A stretch of 64,000 nt of DNA. It comes from Helicobacter canadensis MIT 98-5491. GTDB taxonomy: Bacteria > Campylobacterota > Campylobacteria > Campylobacterales > Helicobacteraceae. The notes under the pieces were generated by a model. It saw only the letters and a list, made by a program, of their open reading frames with translations, made no database searches and was not told where the DNA came from. The position numbers were made by a program, and so were the translations under genes. Below are positions 26,328 through 37,096 of this stretch, piece after piece. Position 1 is the first letter of the stretch. Every line of letters begins with the position of its first letter. Location: contig NZ_CM000776.2 of the NCBI RefSeq assembly GCF_000162575.1, positions 1,182,950 through 1,246,949 on the forward strand. Direction: 5' to 3'.

Positions 26328-27731
26328 ATGAAAATAACTAAATTATCCCTTGCGACTTGCATTGCACTTGGAAGTCTTTCAACTGCAAGTTTTGCACAAC
26401 CACTTGAAGAAGCCATTAAAGGCATTGATGTAAGCGGAATGTTGCGTTATCGCTACACTGATAATCGCTACAAAGATCAAAATTTTAACAAAAATGGAAC
26501 TACAAAAGGAAATGCCAATCACCAATGGCGTGCAGAAGCACTCTTTAAGACTCCTGTAATCAACAATATTTCAATGAATCTAGGGATTGGCTACCACAAC
26601 GCACAACAAAATGTCAATCATGGAAAAGGAGATGGCACTTCTATAGCGCCAAATGCGGGTGCATTCACTGGTAATGGACTTGGTTCTGGATCAGATAGCT
26701 GGTTTGGTGTAAGAGAATTTAATATGGTAATTACTCCTGATTCAACTAACACCACTATTAAAGCGGGTAAAATGATTATGCAAACCCCAATTAGTGATAC
26801 ACTTGATGATAGAGCAACAGGTATTTTTGTAACAAATTCAGATTTAAATCATTGGACCTTTAACCTTGGAGCATTTGATTCTTGGAGCATTGATGACTAC
26901 CAAACAGGATATGCACTAACACCTGACAATAAATCCTTTGATAAACCTCTTTATACCGCTGCTGCTTTAAGCAATTATGATACAAATATTGGAAATTTCA
27001 GCACTCAACTTTGGCTTTTTAATGCTACAGATATGATTGATTTTGCAGGTTTTGGCGAACTTGCTTGGCAAGATTCAATGTTTCATTTAAGAGGGCAATA
27101 TGCTTTTAGCAAACTTAATAGCGATGCCAATTCTCCTTGGACGAGTGTATATAAAGGAAATAAAGTAAAAGAAGGGAACGATCTTTACACACTTGAAGCA
27201 GGTGTAAAATTCCACGATCTTAATATTCCACTTGCTGCAAAAATAGGATATTGGGGTAACACACAAGATGGTTATGCAGTTTCGCTAGATAATGAAGGAT
27301 CATTCCAAAAAGTAGGACAAATTTGGTTTGAAAATGCCGCAACAGGTGTTAGCATTTCTATGTTGCCTGCAGAAGGACAAAATATGCCACGAGGCTTTGA
27401 ATCCAATGAATTAAGTCTATTTTATGCCAATATCAACTATGACATTTTAGAAAACCTAAATGTTGGAATAGACTTCGTAACTGGGACTAATAAAATCTCA
27501 AGAGGTCAAGGTGCAGCACACTATAGTGGCGATATTGACTTTACAGAAATTAACCCAAACATTACTTGGCAATACTCTAAATCCCTTAGAATCTTTGCTC
27601 ACTACTCTATTTTAACAACAGACGCAACAAGACAAATTGCTACTGCTATGAATAACACTCTTCCTGCAGAGCAAATTAGTGATTCTGAAGATAGAAATCG
27701 CCTAAGAGTGGAAGTTAAATACACTTTCTAA
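26328..27731 (+). CDS. Major outer membrane porin, MOMP family (1)
   Basis: The 467-residue protein has a signal peptide ending SFAQPLEEAIKGIDVSGMLRYRY and a beta-barrel ending RNRLRVEVKYTF with C-terminal Phe. It belongs to the Campylobacter MOMP/OprD-like porin family. The sequence NHQWRAEALFKTPVINNISMN and VREFNMVITPDS recur closely in the second porin at 50773-52212. TTTAAGGA precedes the ATG. A hairpin at 27736-27756 closes the gene. The substrate preference is unknown. Confidence 0.9.
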   Translation: MKITKLSLATCIALGSLSTASFAQPLEEAIKGIDVSGMLRYRYTDNRYKDQNFNKNGTTKGNANHQWRAEALFKTPVINNISMNLGIGYHNAQQNVNHGKGDGTSIAPNAGAFTGNGLGSGSDSWFGVREFNMVITPDSTNTTIKAGKMIMQTPISDTLDDRATGIFVTNSDLNHWTFNLGAFDSWSIDDYQTGYALTPDNKSFDKPLYTAAALSNYDTNIGNFSTQLWLFNATDMIDFAGFGELAWQDSMFHLRGQYAFSKLNSDANSPWTSVYKGNKVKEGNDLYTLEAGVKFHDLNIPLAAKIGYWGNTQDGYAVSLDNEGSFQKVGQIWFENAATGVSISMLPAEGQNMPRGFESNELSLFYANINYDILENLNVGIDFVTGTNKISRGQGAAHYSGDIDFTEINPNITWQYSKSLRIFAHYSILTTDATRQIATAMNNTLPAEQISDSEDRNRLRVEVKYTF

Positions 27732-27735
27732 GTAT

Positions 27736-27756
27736 AAATGGGAATTTTTCCCATTT
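27736..27756 (+). terminator. Hairpin after MOMP porin 1
   Basis: AAATGGGAA and TTCCCATTT pair perfectly over 9 bp around a TTT loop, 5 bp after the stop codon. A strong stem supports termination or mRNA 3'-end protection; the following sequence (AACCCCCTTTA) lacks a clean U-run. Confidence 0.6.
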
Positions 27757-27937
27757 AACCCCCTTTATTCTCTTTTTACTTTTTTATAAAACTCCATTGA
27801 AAGTTTGCTACAAATTCTATTTTTTTTAAAACTTTTTTCATTTCTCATAAAAAGAAAAGCTAAAATTTATTTTTATTTTGCTACCTTAATGTTGCATATT
27901 CTAAAAAATTATTATTATTCTATTTTAAGGAGAATCT

Positions 27938-29269
27938 ATGCGAACAAAATGGGTAGAAGCCCGAAAAAATGACAAAATTAAAACTCAACTCCATTATGCA
28001 AAAAAAGGAATTATTACTCAAGAAATGGAATATGTGGCTAATATCGAGCACTTAGAAGCCGAAACGATTAGAAAAGAAATCGCCAAAGGGCGTTTGATAT
28101 TACCCTCCAATGTCAATCATACTAATCTAGAACCTATGGGTATTGGGATTTCTGTAAGAACAAAAATTAATTCCAATATCGGAAGCTCTGCCCTTGCAAG
28201 CTCCATAGAAGAAGAAGTTCAAAAAACAATCATCTCTATTAAATATGGTGCAGATACTATTATGGATTTAAGCACAGGTGGAGATTTAGATTCTATTCGT
28301 GAAGCGGTGATTAAAAATTCTAGCGTCCCAATTGGAACTGTGCCAATCTATCAAATTTTACACGATGTTAAAAATGATATTAATGCCTTAACCATTGATA
28401 AAATGCTAGAAGTTATGGAAAGACAAGCCAAACAAGGCGTTAGCTATTTCACAATTCATTGCGGATTCTTACTAGAACATATGCCTCTTCTTGCCAAACG
28501 CAAAATGGGAATCGTTAGCCGTGGAGGTAGCCTAATGGCTTCTTGGATGATGCATTATCACAAGCAAAATCCTTTCTATGAAGCCTTTGATGATATTTTA
28601 GATATTTGTCAAAAATATGATGTTTCTTTAAGTCTTGGAGATTCTTTGCGTCCAGGTTGTTTAGCTGATTCAAGTGATGCAGCTCAACTTAGTGAATTAA
28701 AAGTCTTAGGGGAATTAACCAAAAGAGCTTGGGAAAAAGATGTTCAAGTAATGATTGAAGGTCCAGGGCATGTTCCAATGAATGAAATTGAACGCAATGT
28801 AGAGCTTCAAAAAGAACTTTGCTTTGAAGCACCTTTTTATGTTTTAGGTCCGCTTGTTACAGATATTGCCGCAGGATATGATCATATTGCTTCGGCTATT
28901 GGAGCAGCCATTGCTGCTTGGAAAGGTGTCGCAATGCTCTGCTATGTTACCCCAAAAGAACATTTGGGCTTACCTAATGCCAAGGATGTTCGTGAGGGAA
29001 TCATTGCCTACAAAATCGCCGCACACGCTGCAGATATTGCTAGAGGACGCATTAATGCAAGAGTAAGAGATGATGCAATGAGCAATGCACGCTATAATTT
29101 TGATTGGAATAAGCAATTTGAACTTGCACTTGATCCAGAAAGAGCAAAAGAATATCACGATGAAAGTTTGCCACAAGAAGTTTTCAAAGAAGCAAAATTT
29201 TGTTCAATGTGTGGTCCAAAATTCTGTAGTTACAAAATTTCACAAGAAATTATCCAACAAAACAATTAA
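27938..29269 (+). CDS. thiC: Phosphomethylpyrimidine synthase
   Basis: This radical-SAM enzyme rearranges aminoimidazole ribotide to HMP phosphate in thiamine synthesis. The 443 residues correspond to the short bacterial form. Signatures are [75 protein letters not shown] and the C-terminal 4Fe-4S motif [16 protein letters not shown] precedes the ATG. The 206-bp upstream spacer contains none of the conserved TPP riboswitch core that I could find. thiL lies nearby on the other strand. Confidence 0.97.
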   Translation: MRTKWVEARKNDKIKTQLHYAKKGIITQEMEYVANIEHLEAETIRKEIAKGRLILPSNVNHTNLEPMGIGISVRTKINSNIGSSALASSIEEEVQKTIISIKYGADTIMDLSTGGDLDSIREAVIKNSSVPIGTVPIYQILHDVKNDINALTIDKMLEVMERQAKQGVSYFTIHCGFLLEHMPLLAKRKMGIVSRGGSLMASWMMHYHKQNPFYEAFDDILDICQKYDVSLSLGDSLRPGCLADSSDAAQLSELKVLGELTKRAWEKDVQVMIEGPGHVPMNEIERNVELQKELCFEAPFYVLGPLVTDIAAGYDHIASAIGAAIAAWKGVAMLCYVTPKEHLGLPNAKDVREGIIAYKIAAHAADIARGRINARVRDDAMSNARYNFDWNKQFELALDPERAKEYHDESLPQEVFKEAKFCSMCGPKFCSYKISQEIIQQNN

Positions 29270-29283
29270 CAAAAGGAAAAATA

Positions 29284-30399
29284 ATGAATCAAGAACAATT
29301 AGTTAGCTTATTAAAAGAAATCATTTATCCTAATTTCGAAAAGGATATTGTAACCTTTGGGTTTGTTAAAGAAATGTTAATTCACGAAAATGCGGTATCA
29401 CTTCGCATTGAAATCCCCTCAGCCTCACCAGAAGTAGCAGAAACACTCCGCACACAAATTACTCAAAAGCTTAATGCACAAGGAATTACTAAAATCAATC
29501 TTGATATCAAACAACCCAAACCCCAAGCTCAAAACCAAAAACCACAAGGCACAAAAAATCTTGCTCCACAAATCAAAAACTTCGTGATGGTAAGCAGCGG
29601 TAAAGGTGGAGTTGGAAAATCAACCACTAGCGTTAATCTTGCAATTGCATTGGCTCAACAAGGTAAAAAAGTAGCCTTACTTGATGCAGATATTTATGGT
29701 CCAAATATACCGCGTATGCTAGGTTTGCAAAATGATAAACCCGAAGTGGATCAAAAACTCAAAAAACTCATTCCACTCCAAGCTTATGGAATTGAGATGA
29801 TTTCAATGGGAGTGCTTTATGATGAGGGACAAAGTCTCATTTGGCGTGGTCCAATGATTATTCGTGCTATTGAACAAATGCTTAGCGATGTTTTATGGGA
29901 TAATCTAGATGTAATGGTTATTGATATGCCACCAGGAACGGGAGATGCACAACTAACTTTAGCTCAAAGCGTCCCTGTTACAGCTGGCATTGCTGTCTCT
30001 ACTCCACAAAAAGTGGCTTTAGATGATGGAGCAAGAGCCTTAGATATGTTTGCAAAACTCAAAATTCCTGTTGCTGGAATTATTGAAAATATGAGCGGTT
30101 TTATTTGTCCTGATTGCGGCAAAGAATATGACATTTTTGGCAAAGGCACCACTGAAGAAGTCGCTAAAGCCTATGGAACAAAAACTTTAGCACAAATCCC
30201 AATTGAACCAAGCGTGAGAGAAGCTGGGGACAATGGAAAGCCTATTGTCTATTTCCATCCTGATTCAAAATCTGCTAAGGAATATCTAAAAGCCGCCAAG
30301 GAATTATGGGATTTTATGGAAGAAGTGAATGCAAAAAAATTAGCAGATAATAGCGCAATCCAACCTGTGGATACCGGCAAATCTGCTTGTTCTTCTTAA
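29284..30399 (+). CDS. Mrp/ApbC-family iron-sulfur carrier ATPase
   Basis: The 371-residue protein has an N-terminal MIP18/DUF59 domain (about residues 1-75), a Pro/Gln-rich linker and a P-loop ATPase with deviant Walker [32 protein letters not shown], and the switch region [21 protein letters not shown] motif near residue 280 fits scaffold or carrier function for iron-sulfur cluster assembly. It lies 14 bp after thiC, which needs a 4Fe-4S cluster, so a shared transcript makes sense. Confidence 0.92.
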   Translation: MNQEQLVSLLKEIIYPNFEKDIVTFGFVKEMLIHENAVSLRIEIPSASPEVAETLRTQITQKLNAQGITKINLDIKQPKPQAQNQKPQGTKNLAPQIKNFVMVSSGKGGVGKSTTSVNLAIALAQQGKKVALLDADIYGPNIPRMLGLQNDKPEVDQKLKKLIPLQAYGIEMISMGVLYDEGQSLIWRGPMIIRAIEQMLSDVLWDNLDVMVIDMPPGTGDAQLTLAQSVPVTAGIAVSTPQKVALDDGARALDMFAKLKIPVAGIIENMSGFICPDCGKEYDIFGKGTTEEVAKAYGTKTLAQIPIEPSVREAGDNGKPIVYFHPDSKSAKEYLKAAKELWDFMEEVNAKKLADNSAIQPVDTGKSACSS

Positions 30400-30404
30400 G
30401 TTTA

Positions 30405-30434
30405 TTAAGCAAATTCCTTTAAGGGTTTGCTTAA
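30405..30434. terminator. Bidirectional hairpin between mrp-like and thiL
   Basis: TTAAGCAAA and TTTGCTTAA are perfect 9-bp arms with a 12-nt loop, placed between convergent stop codons. Tails on both sides are only moderately T-rich. Confidence 0.5.
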
Positions 30435-30451
30435 GATTCTATCTTACCAAA

Positions 30452-31312
30452 TTATGAATGCCAATTTTTCTTTAGCTTCTTATATTTTCCTCTCTTTGCT
30501 CTAGCAAAAACAACAAGATTGTGACGAAATTTTCCTGCTAAATTCTGTGCTTTTTTTAGCTTTTTTGCACTTAGCGCATAGAGCATTTGATATTCCTCTG
30601 GAGAATAAAACCACTCTCCTTTGGGTTGAAAAAATTTAAAATCTACATTATTAAGCTTTGCAAGTCTAGCTAACTCAGCAAAGATTCCATCAGAAATATC
30701 CATTCCTGCTTTGGCAACTTTATTTAAAGCTAAAATCATTTTAGGATACAAAATTGGAGAATCAAAGCGAGTATTTTTTATAACTTGATTAAAACGCAAA
30801 GCACCTTTTAGATTCTTAAGGTTTTTTCCAAAGGCTTGTTTATTGGACAAATTTAATGGACTTCTTGGGCTAAGATAAGCTAGAAAATCACCCTTTTGAA
30901 TTGGTTTTCTAAAAAGTGTTTTTTTGCCTTTTTGTCCAAGAATCGTAAGAGAAAAGTGTAGCTTCTCCCCTACAATAGTATCACCACCCACAATCTTAAC
31001 GCCAAAATTTTCTGCCATTAGGTTAAAGATTCTTGCTAACTTCTTTGCTTCTTTAAAATCCTTTGGAATACAAAGTGTCAATAAAACATATCTTGGAATG
31101 GCATTCATCGCATAAATATCAGAAAGATTAACCAAAAAAGCCTTTTTGATAAGCCTATCTAAACTTCCCCATTCTTGCTTAAAATGAATCCCTTCAAAAA
31201 AGGCATCATTTGCAACAACAAAATCACCTAGCACGACTCCATCATCGCCTATACCAAAACCTGCCCTGCTTTGACTTAATTCTTCAATAAAAACCTTTTC
31301 TCTATCTCGCAT
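30452..31312 (-). CDS. thiL: Thiamine-monophosphate kinase
   Basis: The 286-residue protein phosphorylates thiamine monophosphate to the active diphosphate. Family features are the N-terminal GIGDDGVVL, NLSDIYAMNAIPRYVLLTL, the metal-binding VGGDTIVGEKLHFSLTILG and GMDISDGIFAELARLA. It is shorter than E. coli ThiL (about 325), with the shortening spread over the C-terminal half. It is the last gene of the long minus-strand run; thiC lies upstream on the opposite strand. The ribosome-binding site is weak. Confidence 0.9.
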   Translation of the reverse strand: MRDREKVFIEELSQSRAGFGIGDDGVVLGDFVVANDAFFEGIHFKQEWGSLDRLIKKAFLVNLSDIYAMNAIPRYVLLTLCIPKDFKEAKKLARIFNLMAENFGVKIVGGDTIVGEKLHFSLTILGQKGKKTLFRKPIQKGDFLAYLSPRSPLNLSNKQAFGKNLKNLKGALRFNQVIKNTRFDSPILYPKMILALNKVAKAGMDISDGIFAELARLAKLNNVDFKFFQPKGEWFYSPEEYQMLYALSAKKLKKAQNLAGKFRHNLVVFARAKRGKYKKLKKNWHS

Positions 31313-31330
31313 TACTTTGGTTAATTTACT

Positions 31331-32158
31331 TTAATCAATTTTCATACTCATATCAAGCCAAGTTGCTTGATGAATGATTGCTCCACTAGAAATCGCATCT
31401 ATTCCACTTTTGGCATATTCTCTTATATTGGCTAAAGTAATATTACCACTTGCCTCCAACAATACATTAGGTGCGATTAAATCACGCATTTTAACGATTT
31501 CTTTTATTGTTGTAGCCTCCATATTATCGCACATCAAAATATCAATTTTTGATTCTAAAGCCTCTTTGGCTTGCAAAACATTTTCGCATTCTACTTCTAT
31601 TTTAGTAGTAAAGGGGATTTTTTCCTTAATTTCTTGAATAAATTTACTTAGAGATAAAATTCTTGATAAATGAGTATCTTTTAACATCAAGCAATCATCC
31701 AATCCAAAACGATGATTAATAGCCCCACCATTTCGTGTGGAATATTTCTCAAAATCCCGAAGTAAAGGTCGCGTTTTCCTTGTATCCAACAGCACACACT
31801 GCGTTCCTTCTAAAGCCTTTACATATTTGTTTGTAAGTGTAGCAATTCCGCTAGAATGCTGCAAAAGATTCAAAATGGTTCGCTCTGCCCCCAAAATCGC
31901 ACTCATCTTGCCTTTGAAAGTTGCAATTTTAGCTCCTTTATAAAAGGCTTCTGCATCCTTTAAAGAAAATTCTACTTCAATACCCAATAACTCGCACAAA
32001 CGCTCCACATAAATTCTACCTGATAAAATTCCATCTTCTTTGGCTAAAATATAGCTTTCTACTTCAATATTATTTTCAATTCTCGCATACAAATCTCCCT
32101 TTCCCATATCCTCTTTTAGGGTTGCTTTTAAAAAATCATCTAATAAAATCTTATGCAT
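31331..32158 (-). CDS. nadC: Nicotinate-nucleotide pyrophosphorylase
   Basis: The 275-residue enzyme makes nicotinate mononucleotide from quinolinate and PRPP. Typical features are ILGAERTILNLLQHSSGIAT, LLDTRKTRPLLRDFEKYSTRNGGAINHR, VECENVLQAKEAL and the C-terminal LEASGNITLANIREYAKSGID. AAGGA lies six bases before the ATG. It follows nadA by 9 bp, so the two NAD genes form an operon; prs in this window supplies PRPP. Confidence 0.96.
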   Translation of the reverse strand: MHKILLDDFLKATLKEDMGKGDLYARIENNIEVESYILAKEDGILSGRIYVERLCELLGIEVEFSLKDAEAFYKGAKIATFKGKMSAILGAERTILNLLQHSSGIATLTNKYVKALEGTQCVLLDTRKTRPLLRDFEKYSTRNGGAINHRFGLDDCLMLKDTHLSRILSLSKFIQEIKEKIPFTTKIEVECENVLQAKEALESKIDILMCDNMEATTIKEIVKMRDLIAPNVLLEASGNITLANIREYAKSGIDAISSGAIIHQATWLDMSMKID

Positions 32159-32167
32159 TATCTATCC

Positions 32168-33163
32168 TTATGAAAGCTCCAACATTTTTTCTAAAGCGCG
32201 TTTAGCCTTGATTGCCACCTCTTCTTTAAGCAAGATTTCATTGTATGCTTCTCCCTTATCTAAAGCTTCTAAAACATTCAAAACATCTTGCAAAGTTGTT
32301 TCATTCATCGTAGGACATTCAGGCTTAGTAGAAGAAAGCACAAAGGTATTTTGGATTCCATTATAGGGTTTTCTTAAACGATTTACAAGATTAAATTCTG
32401 TTCCTACTACAACCCTTTGTGCTGGATCTAAATTTTGCACATATTGAATAATTTGACTAGTAGAACCAACAAAATCTGCCTTTTGCACAACCTCAGGAGT
32501 GCATTCTGGATGCACTGCTACTAAAATATCAGGATATTTCTGCCGATAAAAATCCACATCTTCTGCTGTAAAAAGCTGATGAACCGAACAAAATCCATCA
32601 TAACAAATAATGTCCGCATCTAAAATTTTCTCTTTTGAATCCAACCCTAAAACCGCACTCTTTAAACCATTTTGGGAAGCTAGATTCTGCCCCAAGCACC
32701 TATCTGGCAAAAAAAAGATTTTTTTATTATGCTTGAGGGCATAATCCATAATTTTAGCTGCATTAGCACTTGTGCAAACCACTCCATCAAGCTCTGCCAC
32801 TTTTGCCTTAACCTCTGCATTGGAATTAATATAAGTTACTGGAAAAATAGTTTCAATGCCATATTCTTTTAATTTTTCAATAGATTTATCAAAATAAGTA
32901 TCATCAATCATTCTAGCCATTGAACAACAAGCAATTTTAGGCATAAAAACACGCTTTTTTGGTGCTAGAATTTTCACACTCTGCCCCATAAAACCAACTC
33001 CACAAAACACCACATTTTGATTCTTGCTTTGGGAGGATTTTCTAGCCAACTCCAAACTATCCCCAATCAAATCTGCAATTTCTACAATCTCATCGCGTTG
33101 ATAGAAATGTGCCACTAACAATACATCAAGCTTCTTTTGCAATTCTTTGATTCTTGCTTTCAT
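32168..33163 (-). CDS. nadA: Quinolinate synthase A
   Basis: This 331-residue 4Fe-4S enzyme condenses iminoaspartate with DHAP to quinolinate. Recognisable parts are [80 protein letters not shown] and the C-terminal [10 protein letters not shown] with the cluster cysteines. I start at ATG 33163 because AAGGAG of the psd 3' end is five bases upstream; an in-frame GTG at 33169 is too close to that site. It is the middle gene of psd-nadA-nadC, an order also known in H. pylori. Confidence 0.96.
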   Translation of the reverse strand: MKARIKELQKKLDVLLVAHFYQRDEIVEIADLIGDSLELARKSSQSKNQNVVFCGVGFMGQSVKILAPKKRVFMPKIACCSMARMIDDTYFDKSIEKLKEYGIETIFPVTYINSNAEVKAKVAELDGVVCTSANAAKIMDYALKHNKKIFFLPDRCLGQNLASQNGLKSAVLGLDSKEKILDADIICYDGFCSVHQLFTAEDVDFYRQKYPDILVAVHPECTPEVVQKADFVGSTSQIIQYVQNLDPAQRVVVGTEFNLVNRLRKPYNGIQNTFVLSSTKPECPTMNETTLQDVLNVLEALDKGEAYNEILLKEEVAIKAKRALEKMLELS

Positions 33164-33165
33164 TT

Positions 33166-33948
33166 TCACTCCTTGTATTTAGCAATTTGTTGTCCAAAAA
33201 ACACTTTTTCTCTAGGCTTTAAATCATATTCCCAATTCTTGGAAAGTATTACAATCGTTGAGCCCATATGAAAACAACCTATCTCTTCACCTTTTTTAAT
33301 TTTTATAGGCTTTTTATATTCATAAATTTTATTCATTTTAAGATTAACAATTTCTGATTCTACATTAATTTGAATTTTCCCCACATTTAAAGCACCAATT
33401 GCCACATAATAAAAAGCATTACCAAAATCATCTTGACATTCCAAAACCACCCTTTTATTTTTATTAAAAAGATTCTCATTTTTTAAAAGTGATCTTTCAT
33501 TAACCGGCAAAAGCATTCCTTCAATTAATTCAATTTTTTTGACCTCCAAATTAATTGGTGCGTGAAACCGATGATAATCTCTTGGAGAGAGATAAAAATT
33601 CACAAAACAATAATGTTCATCCAAGTCTTGATGAATAAAATCCCTCAAACCATAATTTTTTCCTTTAATTTGCATTGCCATATTATTTTTACAAACTCCA
33701 CTCTCCATTACCACTCCATCACAAGGAGATATTAACACATTTTGATTTTTATCAAAACTTCGCATTTTAACTAATGATCGTGTAAAAAGGGCATCAAGTG
33801 TGGGATAACTCTGCAAGGTATCAAATTCTTCTAAATCAATTTTGAATAATTTAACATATGCCTTATTGATTAAAAATTGTATCTTAGGACAAAAGGCAAA
33901 ATGAGACAATTTTTCAAAAATTCGTGAAATTAAATTCGTGTAATGCAA
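33166..33948 (-). CDS. psd: Phosphatidylserine decarboxylase proenzyme
   Basis: The enzyme makes phosphatidylethanolamine and self-cleaves to a pyruvoyl form. The cleavage motif is present as HMGST (family LGST) near residue 230, with [15 protein letters not shown] and PCDGVV earlier. I choose a TTG start at 33948: AAAGGAG is five bases upstream, and the resulting N-terminus ([18 protein letters not shown]) fits the family. An in-frame TTG at 33966 lies upstream of that site and would add six residues. The Shine-Dalgarno site is formed by the last codons of the bpt gene. Confidence 0.93.
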   Translation of the reverse strand: MHYTNLISRIFEKLSHFAFCPKIQFLINKAYVKLFKIDLEEFDTLQSYPTLDALFTRSLVKMRSFDKNQNVLISPCDGVVMESGVCKNNMAMQIKGKNYGLRDFIHQDLDEHYCFVNFYLSPRDYHRFHAPINLEVKKIELIEGMLLPVNERSLLKNENLFNKNKRVVLECQDDFGNAFYYVAIGALNVGKIQINVESEIVNLKMNKIYEYKKPIKIKKGEEIGCFHMGSTIVILSKNWEYDLKPREKVFFGQQIAKYKE

Positions 33949-33950
33949 GA

Positions 33951-34664
33951 TTACTCCTTTATCCAAATAGAATCTTCATTTAAATTAGGGCGATTTTGAA
34001 GCACTTCAAAAGGTTTAAATTTTTCCTTATATCCCATAGAATGATGATCTTTTATCCAATACCCAGGATAAAGATATTTGATATTATACTCTTTTGCAAA
34101 GGCAATTTGCTTGAGAATAGAATAGCTTCCGATAGAAAATTTCTTGAAATCATGATCATAATAACAATAAACTGCTGAAATTGCATTATCCAAAATATCA
34201 ACTAACGCCACTCCAACTAGCTTTTCTTCATAGTAATAATCAAATTCATAACCAAAATCTTGATAGCCTTGCACAAAAGTTTCATAATAGATTTCTAAAG
34301 TGCTCTTTTGGTATTGCCAACCCTTTTTACCTTGCATTATCCTATGATATTTCTCATAAAGCTCCAAATGTTCTAAACTTACTTTTGGTCTTGTAATTTT
34401 AAGCTTTAATGGATTCTTTAAGATTCTCTGTTGGGACTTTGAAAAAACAAAATTTTCACAATCTTGGCGTATAGAAATACACTCTTCACAGCCTTGACAA
34501 ATAGGCACAAAAAAATAATAACCAAAACGCCTCCAGCCCCTCTGTAACAATAAATCATAAAATTCTTTACTGCATTGTTTAATATAAAAATAACGAAACT
34601 TAGATTCTATTCCCTCTAAATAGCTACAAGGTTTTGGGCTTTGGAGAATCTCAAAAATTTCCAT
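33951..34664 (-). CDS. bpt: Aspartate/glutamate leucyltransferase (Bpt/Ate)
   Basis: The 237-residue protein transfers an amino acid (Leu for Bpt) to N-terminal Asp or Glu of proteins, marking them for ClpAP-type N-degron turnover. The Ate N-terminal Cys cluster is clear (PCSYLEG and CQGCEECISIRQDC), with RRFGYYFFVP and, in the C-terminal half, AVYCYYDHDFKKFSIGSYSILKQIAFA and YLYPGYWI. Its ATG overlaps the mltC-like TAA by one base. Bacterial members with this length are Bpt type, so leucyl transfer is inferred. Confidence 0.9.
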   Translation of the reverse strand: MEIFEILQSPKPCSYLEGIESKFRYFYIKQCSKEFYDLLLQRGWRRFGYYFFVPICQGCEECISIRQDCENFVFSKSQQRILKNPLKLKITRPKVSLEHLELYEKYHRIMQGKKGWQYQKSTLEIYYETFVQGYQDFGYEFDYYYEEKLVGVALVDILDNAISAVYCYYDHDFKKFSIGSYSILKQIAFAKEYNIKYLYPGYWIKDHHSMGYKEKFKPFEVLQNRPNLNEDSIWIKE

Positions 34665-35959
34665 TATTTTACACTAAGCAAAATGGGAGAAGCATTTGTG
34701 TTTCTAGCAGCGGTTTGAAATTCTTTCTTAGCATTTGTAACTTTTAATAAATAATTGCGTGCTTCTTCATATTTCAATGAAGTCCTAAGCTTACGATACA
34801 CTTCTGCTGAAGTCATAGAATTAATCACTTCAACTGCTTTTTTTCTATCACTATGAAAAACCGAAAGCACATTTCCACTTCCTGTATTATAGGCAGCAAT
34901 CACACAATATTCATGAGAAAGATTATTTTTAATGCCTGTTAAATAACGCGTAAAAAGAATATCTAAATAAGTCGAGCCATATTGAATATTGATTTTGGGA
35001 GTAAAAAGCATTTCTTTGGTTGGAATACCATCTTTATTGTTTAATGCCTTATAAACATCTCTCCCAGCACTTGCAGGAACAACTTGCATAAGTCCATAAG
35101 CAGGAATATGACTAACTGCATAAGGATTAAAACTACTTTCTGTTTTAATAATAGCAAAAATCAAAGCTTGTTCTATGCCATATTCTTTAGCATACAATGC
35201 CACATATTCACCATATTTATGCTCACTTTGAATCTCTCTATCTGCCACCATATCAAATTGCACATAATAAACAATCTTTTTTTTACCCGCTTCTTCTATT
35301 TCTCTTGTTTTTAAATCATTATCAATCAAATAAGTTGCATAGCGATTTGCTCTCCAAGGATACAAAACCACTTTCCCTTCATTATCCTTAACTAAATTCG
35401 CCAAATAAGGAGTTCCCGAATAAACCACTTCCTTATCTGAATACAAATCTACTTTTTCTGGATCATCTGGAGTAAGCAAAGTTGCCACAATCGCTTTATG
35501 CAAAGCTTCTTTAGGATTTTTAGTATCTAGAGTTGAAACTGAAATAATCCCTTTGGCAAAATCCACTTCCGCACGAGAAAGATAAGAATCGGTATATTTT
35601 ACATACACTTCTTGAGAAGCGGTTTGTGCATCATCTTTACCCCAATTTTGAATAACTTTTTGAGTTAGCTGTGCGACAATTTTTTTAAAATTTGCTTGAA
35701 GATTTTTGATGATATTCTCTAATTGCTCAGAATCTAAAACTTCTTCTAAAACTGCATTAATAGCAGAATCTAAAGTAGGAGCAGTATTGGATTGCGTTGC
35801 TTCTAGAGTTGTATCTAAAGTTTTATTAACAACTTTCTTAACAATTTGCTGTGTAGAAAGGTTTTGGGAATTATAGATTAAATCTCTATAACCTAGCAAA
35901 CAACCGCCCAAAAAAAGGGCTAAAAAGGCTAATGGAATTATAGTTTTCAAAGATTTCAA
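34664..35959 (-). CDS. mltC: Membrane-bound lytic murein transglycosylase, MltC-like
   Basis: The 431-residue lipoprotein (lipobox LFLGGC, Cys20) has an N-terminal DUF3393-like domain to about residue 240 and a C-terminal SLT domain with the catalytic Glu in IFAIIKTESSFNPYAVS, followed by AYGLMQVVPASAGRDVY and YGSTYLDILF. It should cleave peptidoglycan glycans at the outer-membrane inner face. The start is TTG at 35959, overlapping the DJ-1-like stop as TTGA; no better start is visible. Confidence 0.9.
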   Translation of the reverse strand: MKSLKTIIPLAFLALFLGGCLLGYRDLIYNSQNLSTQQIVKKVVNKTLDTTLEATQSNTAPTLDSAINAVLEEVLDSEQLENIIKNLQANFKKIVAQLTQKVIQNWGKDDAQTASQEVYVKYTDSYLSRAEVDFAKGIISVSTLDTKNPKEALHKAIVATLLTPDDPEKVDLYSDKEVVYSGTPYLANLVKDNEGKVVLYPWRANRYATYLIDNDLKTREIEEAGKKKIVYYVQFDMVADREIQSEHKYGEYVALYAKEYGIEQALIFAIIKTESSFNPYAVSHIPAYGLMQVVPASAGRDVYKALNNKDGIPTKEMLFTPKINIQYGSTYLDILFTRYLTGIKNNLSHEYCVIAAYNTGSGNVLSVFHSDRKKAVEVINSMTSAEVYRKLRTSLKYEEARNYLLKVTNAKKEFQTAARNTNASPILLSVK

Positions 35960-36507
35960 GAAACTAACATTCCCTCTTTGATTTCTTGAGCTTTTTGTTT
36001 TGAAACTAAAATTTCAGCCAAGTAAAACGCAAATTCTAGTGCAGTTGCAGGACCTTTTGAAGTGATAATATTCTCGCTTTGAATCACATTTTTAGAAATT
36101 TTATAATTTGGATTTTTTATATTTTTTTCAATGCCTGGATAGCAAGTAAAATCACAATTTTCTAACATCCCCATTTTAAAAAGTGCTAATGGAGCAGCAC
36201 AAATAGCCGCAATGATTTTATGATTAGAGTGTAATTTCAAAACAATTTCTTTCAATTCGCTAGAAGCGATAAGATTCTGTGTCCCTTCCCAACCTCCTGG
36301 AAAAACAACCGCATCCAAACTAGACTCATCAATTTCTCTAAGAGAAGCATCTGCAATAACTTTTACACCACCTTGGGAAATAACTTCCAAAGAATCATTT
36401 AAACTAGCAACAACAACTTCACATCCTACTCTTCTTAAAACATCAATAATAGAAATTGCTTCTAATTCTTCAAAACCCTTGCCAAGTGGAATCAAAACTT
36501 TTGCCAT
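35956..36507 (-). CDS. DJ-1/PfpI-family protein (YajL/ThiJ-like)
   Basis: The 183-residue protein has the DJ-1 layout: KVLIPLGKGFEELEAISIIDVLRR with the acidic residue that contacts the reactive Cys, LDAVVFPGGWEGTQNL, the nucleophile-elbow Cys in IIAAICAAPLALF and a C-terminal TSKGPATALEFAFYLAEIL. Members act as chaperones, deglycase-like enzymes or redox sensors; which applies here cannot be told. It sits between efp and the mltC-like gene in the long minus-strand operon. Confidence 0.9.
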   Translation of the reverse strand: MAKVLIPLGKGFEELEAISIIDVLRRVGCEVVVASLNDSLEVISQGGVKVIADASLREIDESSLDAVVFPGGWEGTQNLIASSELKEIVLKLHSNHKIIAAICAAPLALFKMGMLENCDFTCYPGIEKNIKNPNYKISKNVIQSENIITSKGPATALEFAFYLAEILVSKQKAQEIKEGMLVS

Positions 36508-36516
36508 TAAAATACC

Positions 36517-37080
36517 TTATTTAACTTTATCGAGATATTCGCCTGTTTCAGTATTAACACGAATCACATCACCCTCTAGGACATGATAAGGCACCTGCAC
36601 AACTGCACCTGTTTCTAAAGTAGCTGGTTTTTTGCTTGCACTTGTCGTATCACCTTTGAAATTTGGTGGAGTTTCCACTACTTTTAATTCAACCGTCTGT
36701 GGCACATCAACCGATATTGCTTTACCATTATGGAATAAAATATTCACCACCATTGATTCTATCATCCATTTTGCAACATCGCCAACTTGATCTTCGCTTA
36801 AGCCAATTTGCTCATAAGTTTCATTGTCCATAAATTGAAAGAAATCTCCATCGTGGTAAAGAAACTGCATTGACTTTTCTTGCAAATTTGGTTCTTCACA
36901 TTTATCACCAGCATGAAAAGTTTTTTCTAGCACTCGACCATCTAAAAAAGATTTCATTTTTACTCGCACGAATGCTGCCCCTTTACCAGGCTTTACATGT
37001 TGATATTCTGTGATTCTATAGGGGACACCCTCTAACTCAATCTTTAAGCCTTTTTTTAAATCTCCCATTGAATAAGCCAT
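36517..37080 (-). CDS. efp: Translation elongation factor P
   Basis: The 187-residue protein has the three-domain EF-P layout with the loop [14 protein letters not shown] holding the usual modifiable lysine (Lys34), [12 protein letters not shown] and the C-terminal signature [28 protein letters not shown] rescues ribosomes stalled at polyproline. No EpmAB modification genes are in the window. The fba-efp adjacency is as in H. pylori. Confidence 0.97.
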   Translation of the reverse strand: MAYSMGDLKKGLKIELEGVPYRITEYQHVKPGKGAAFVRVKMKSFLDGRVLEKTFHAGDKCEEPNLQEKSMQFLYHDGDFFQFMDNETYEQIGLSEDQVGDVAKWMIESMVVNILFHNGKAISVDVPQTVELKVVETPPNFKGDTTSASKKPATLETGAVVQVPYHVLEGDVIRVNTETGEYLDKVK

Positions 37081-37096
37081 TTTTTTCCTTTTTTTA

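Noticed and set aside
27757-27937. Possible TPP riboswitch before thiC
   Set aside because: I looked for the CTGAGA and ACCTGAT-type core elements of the thi-box and found none.
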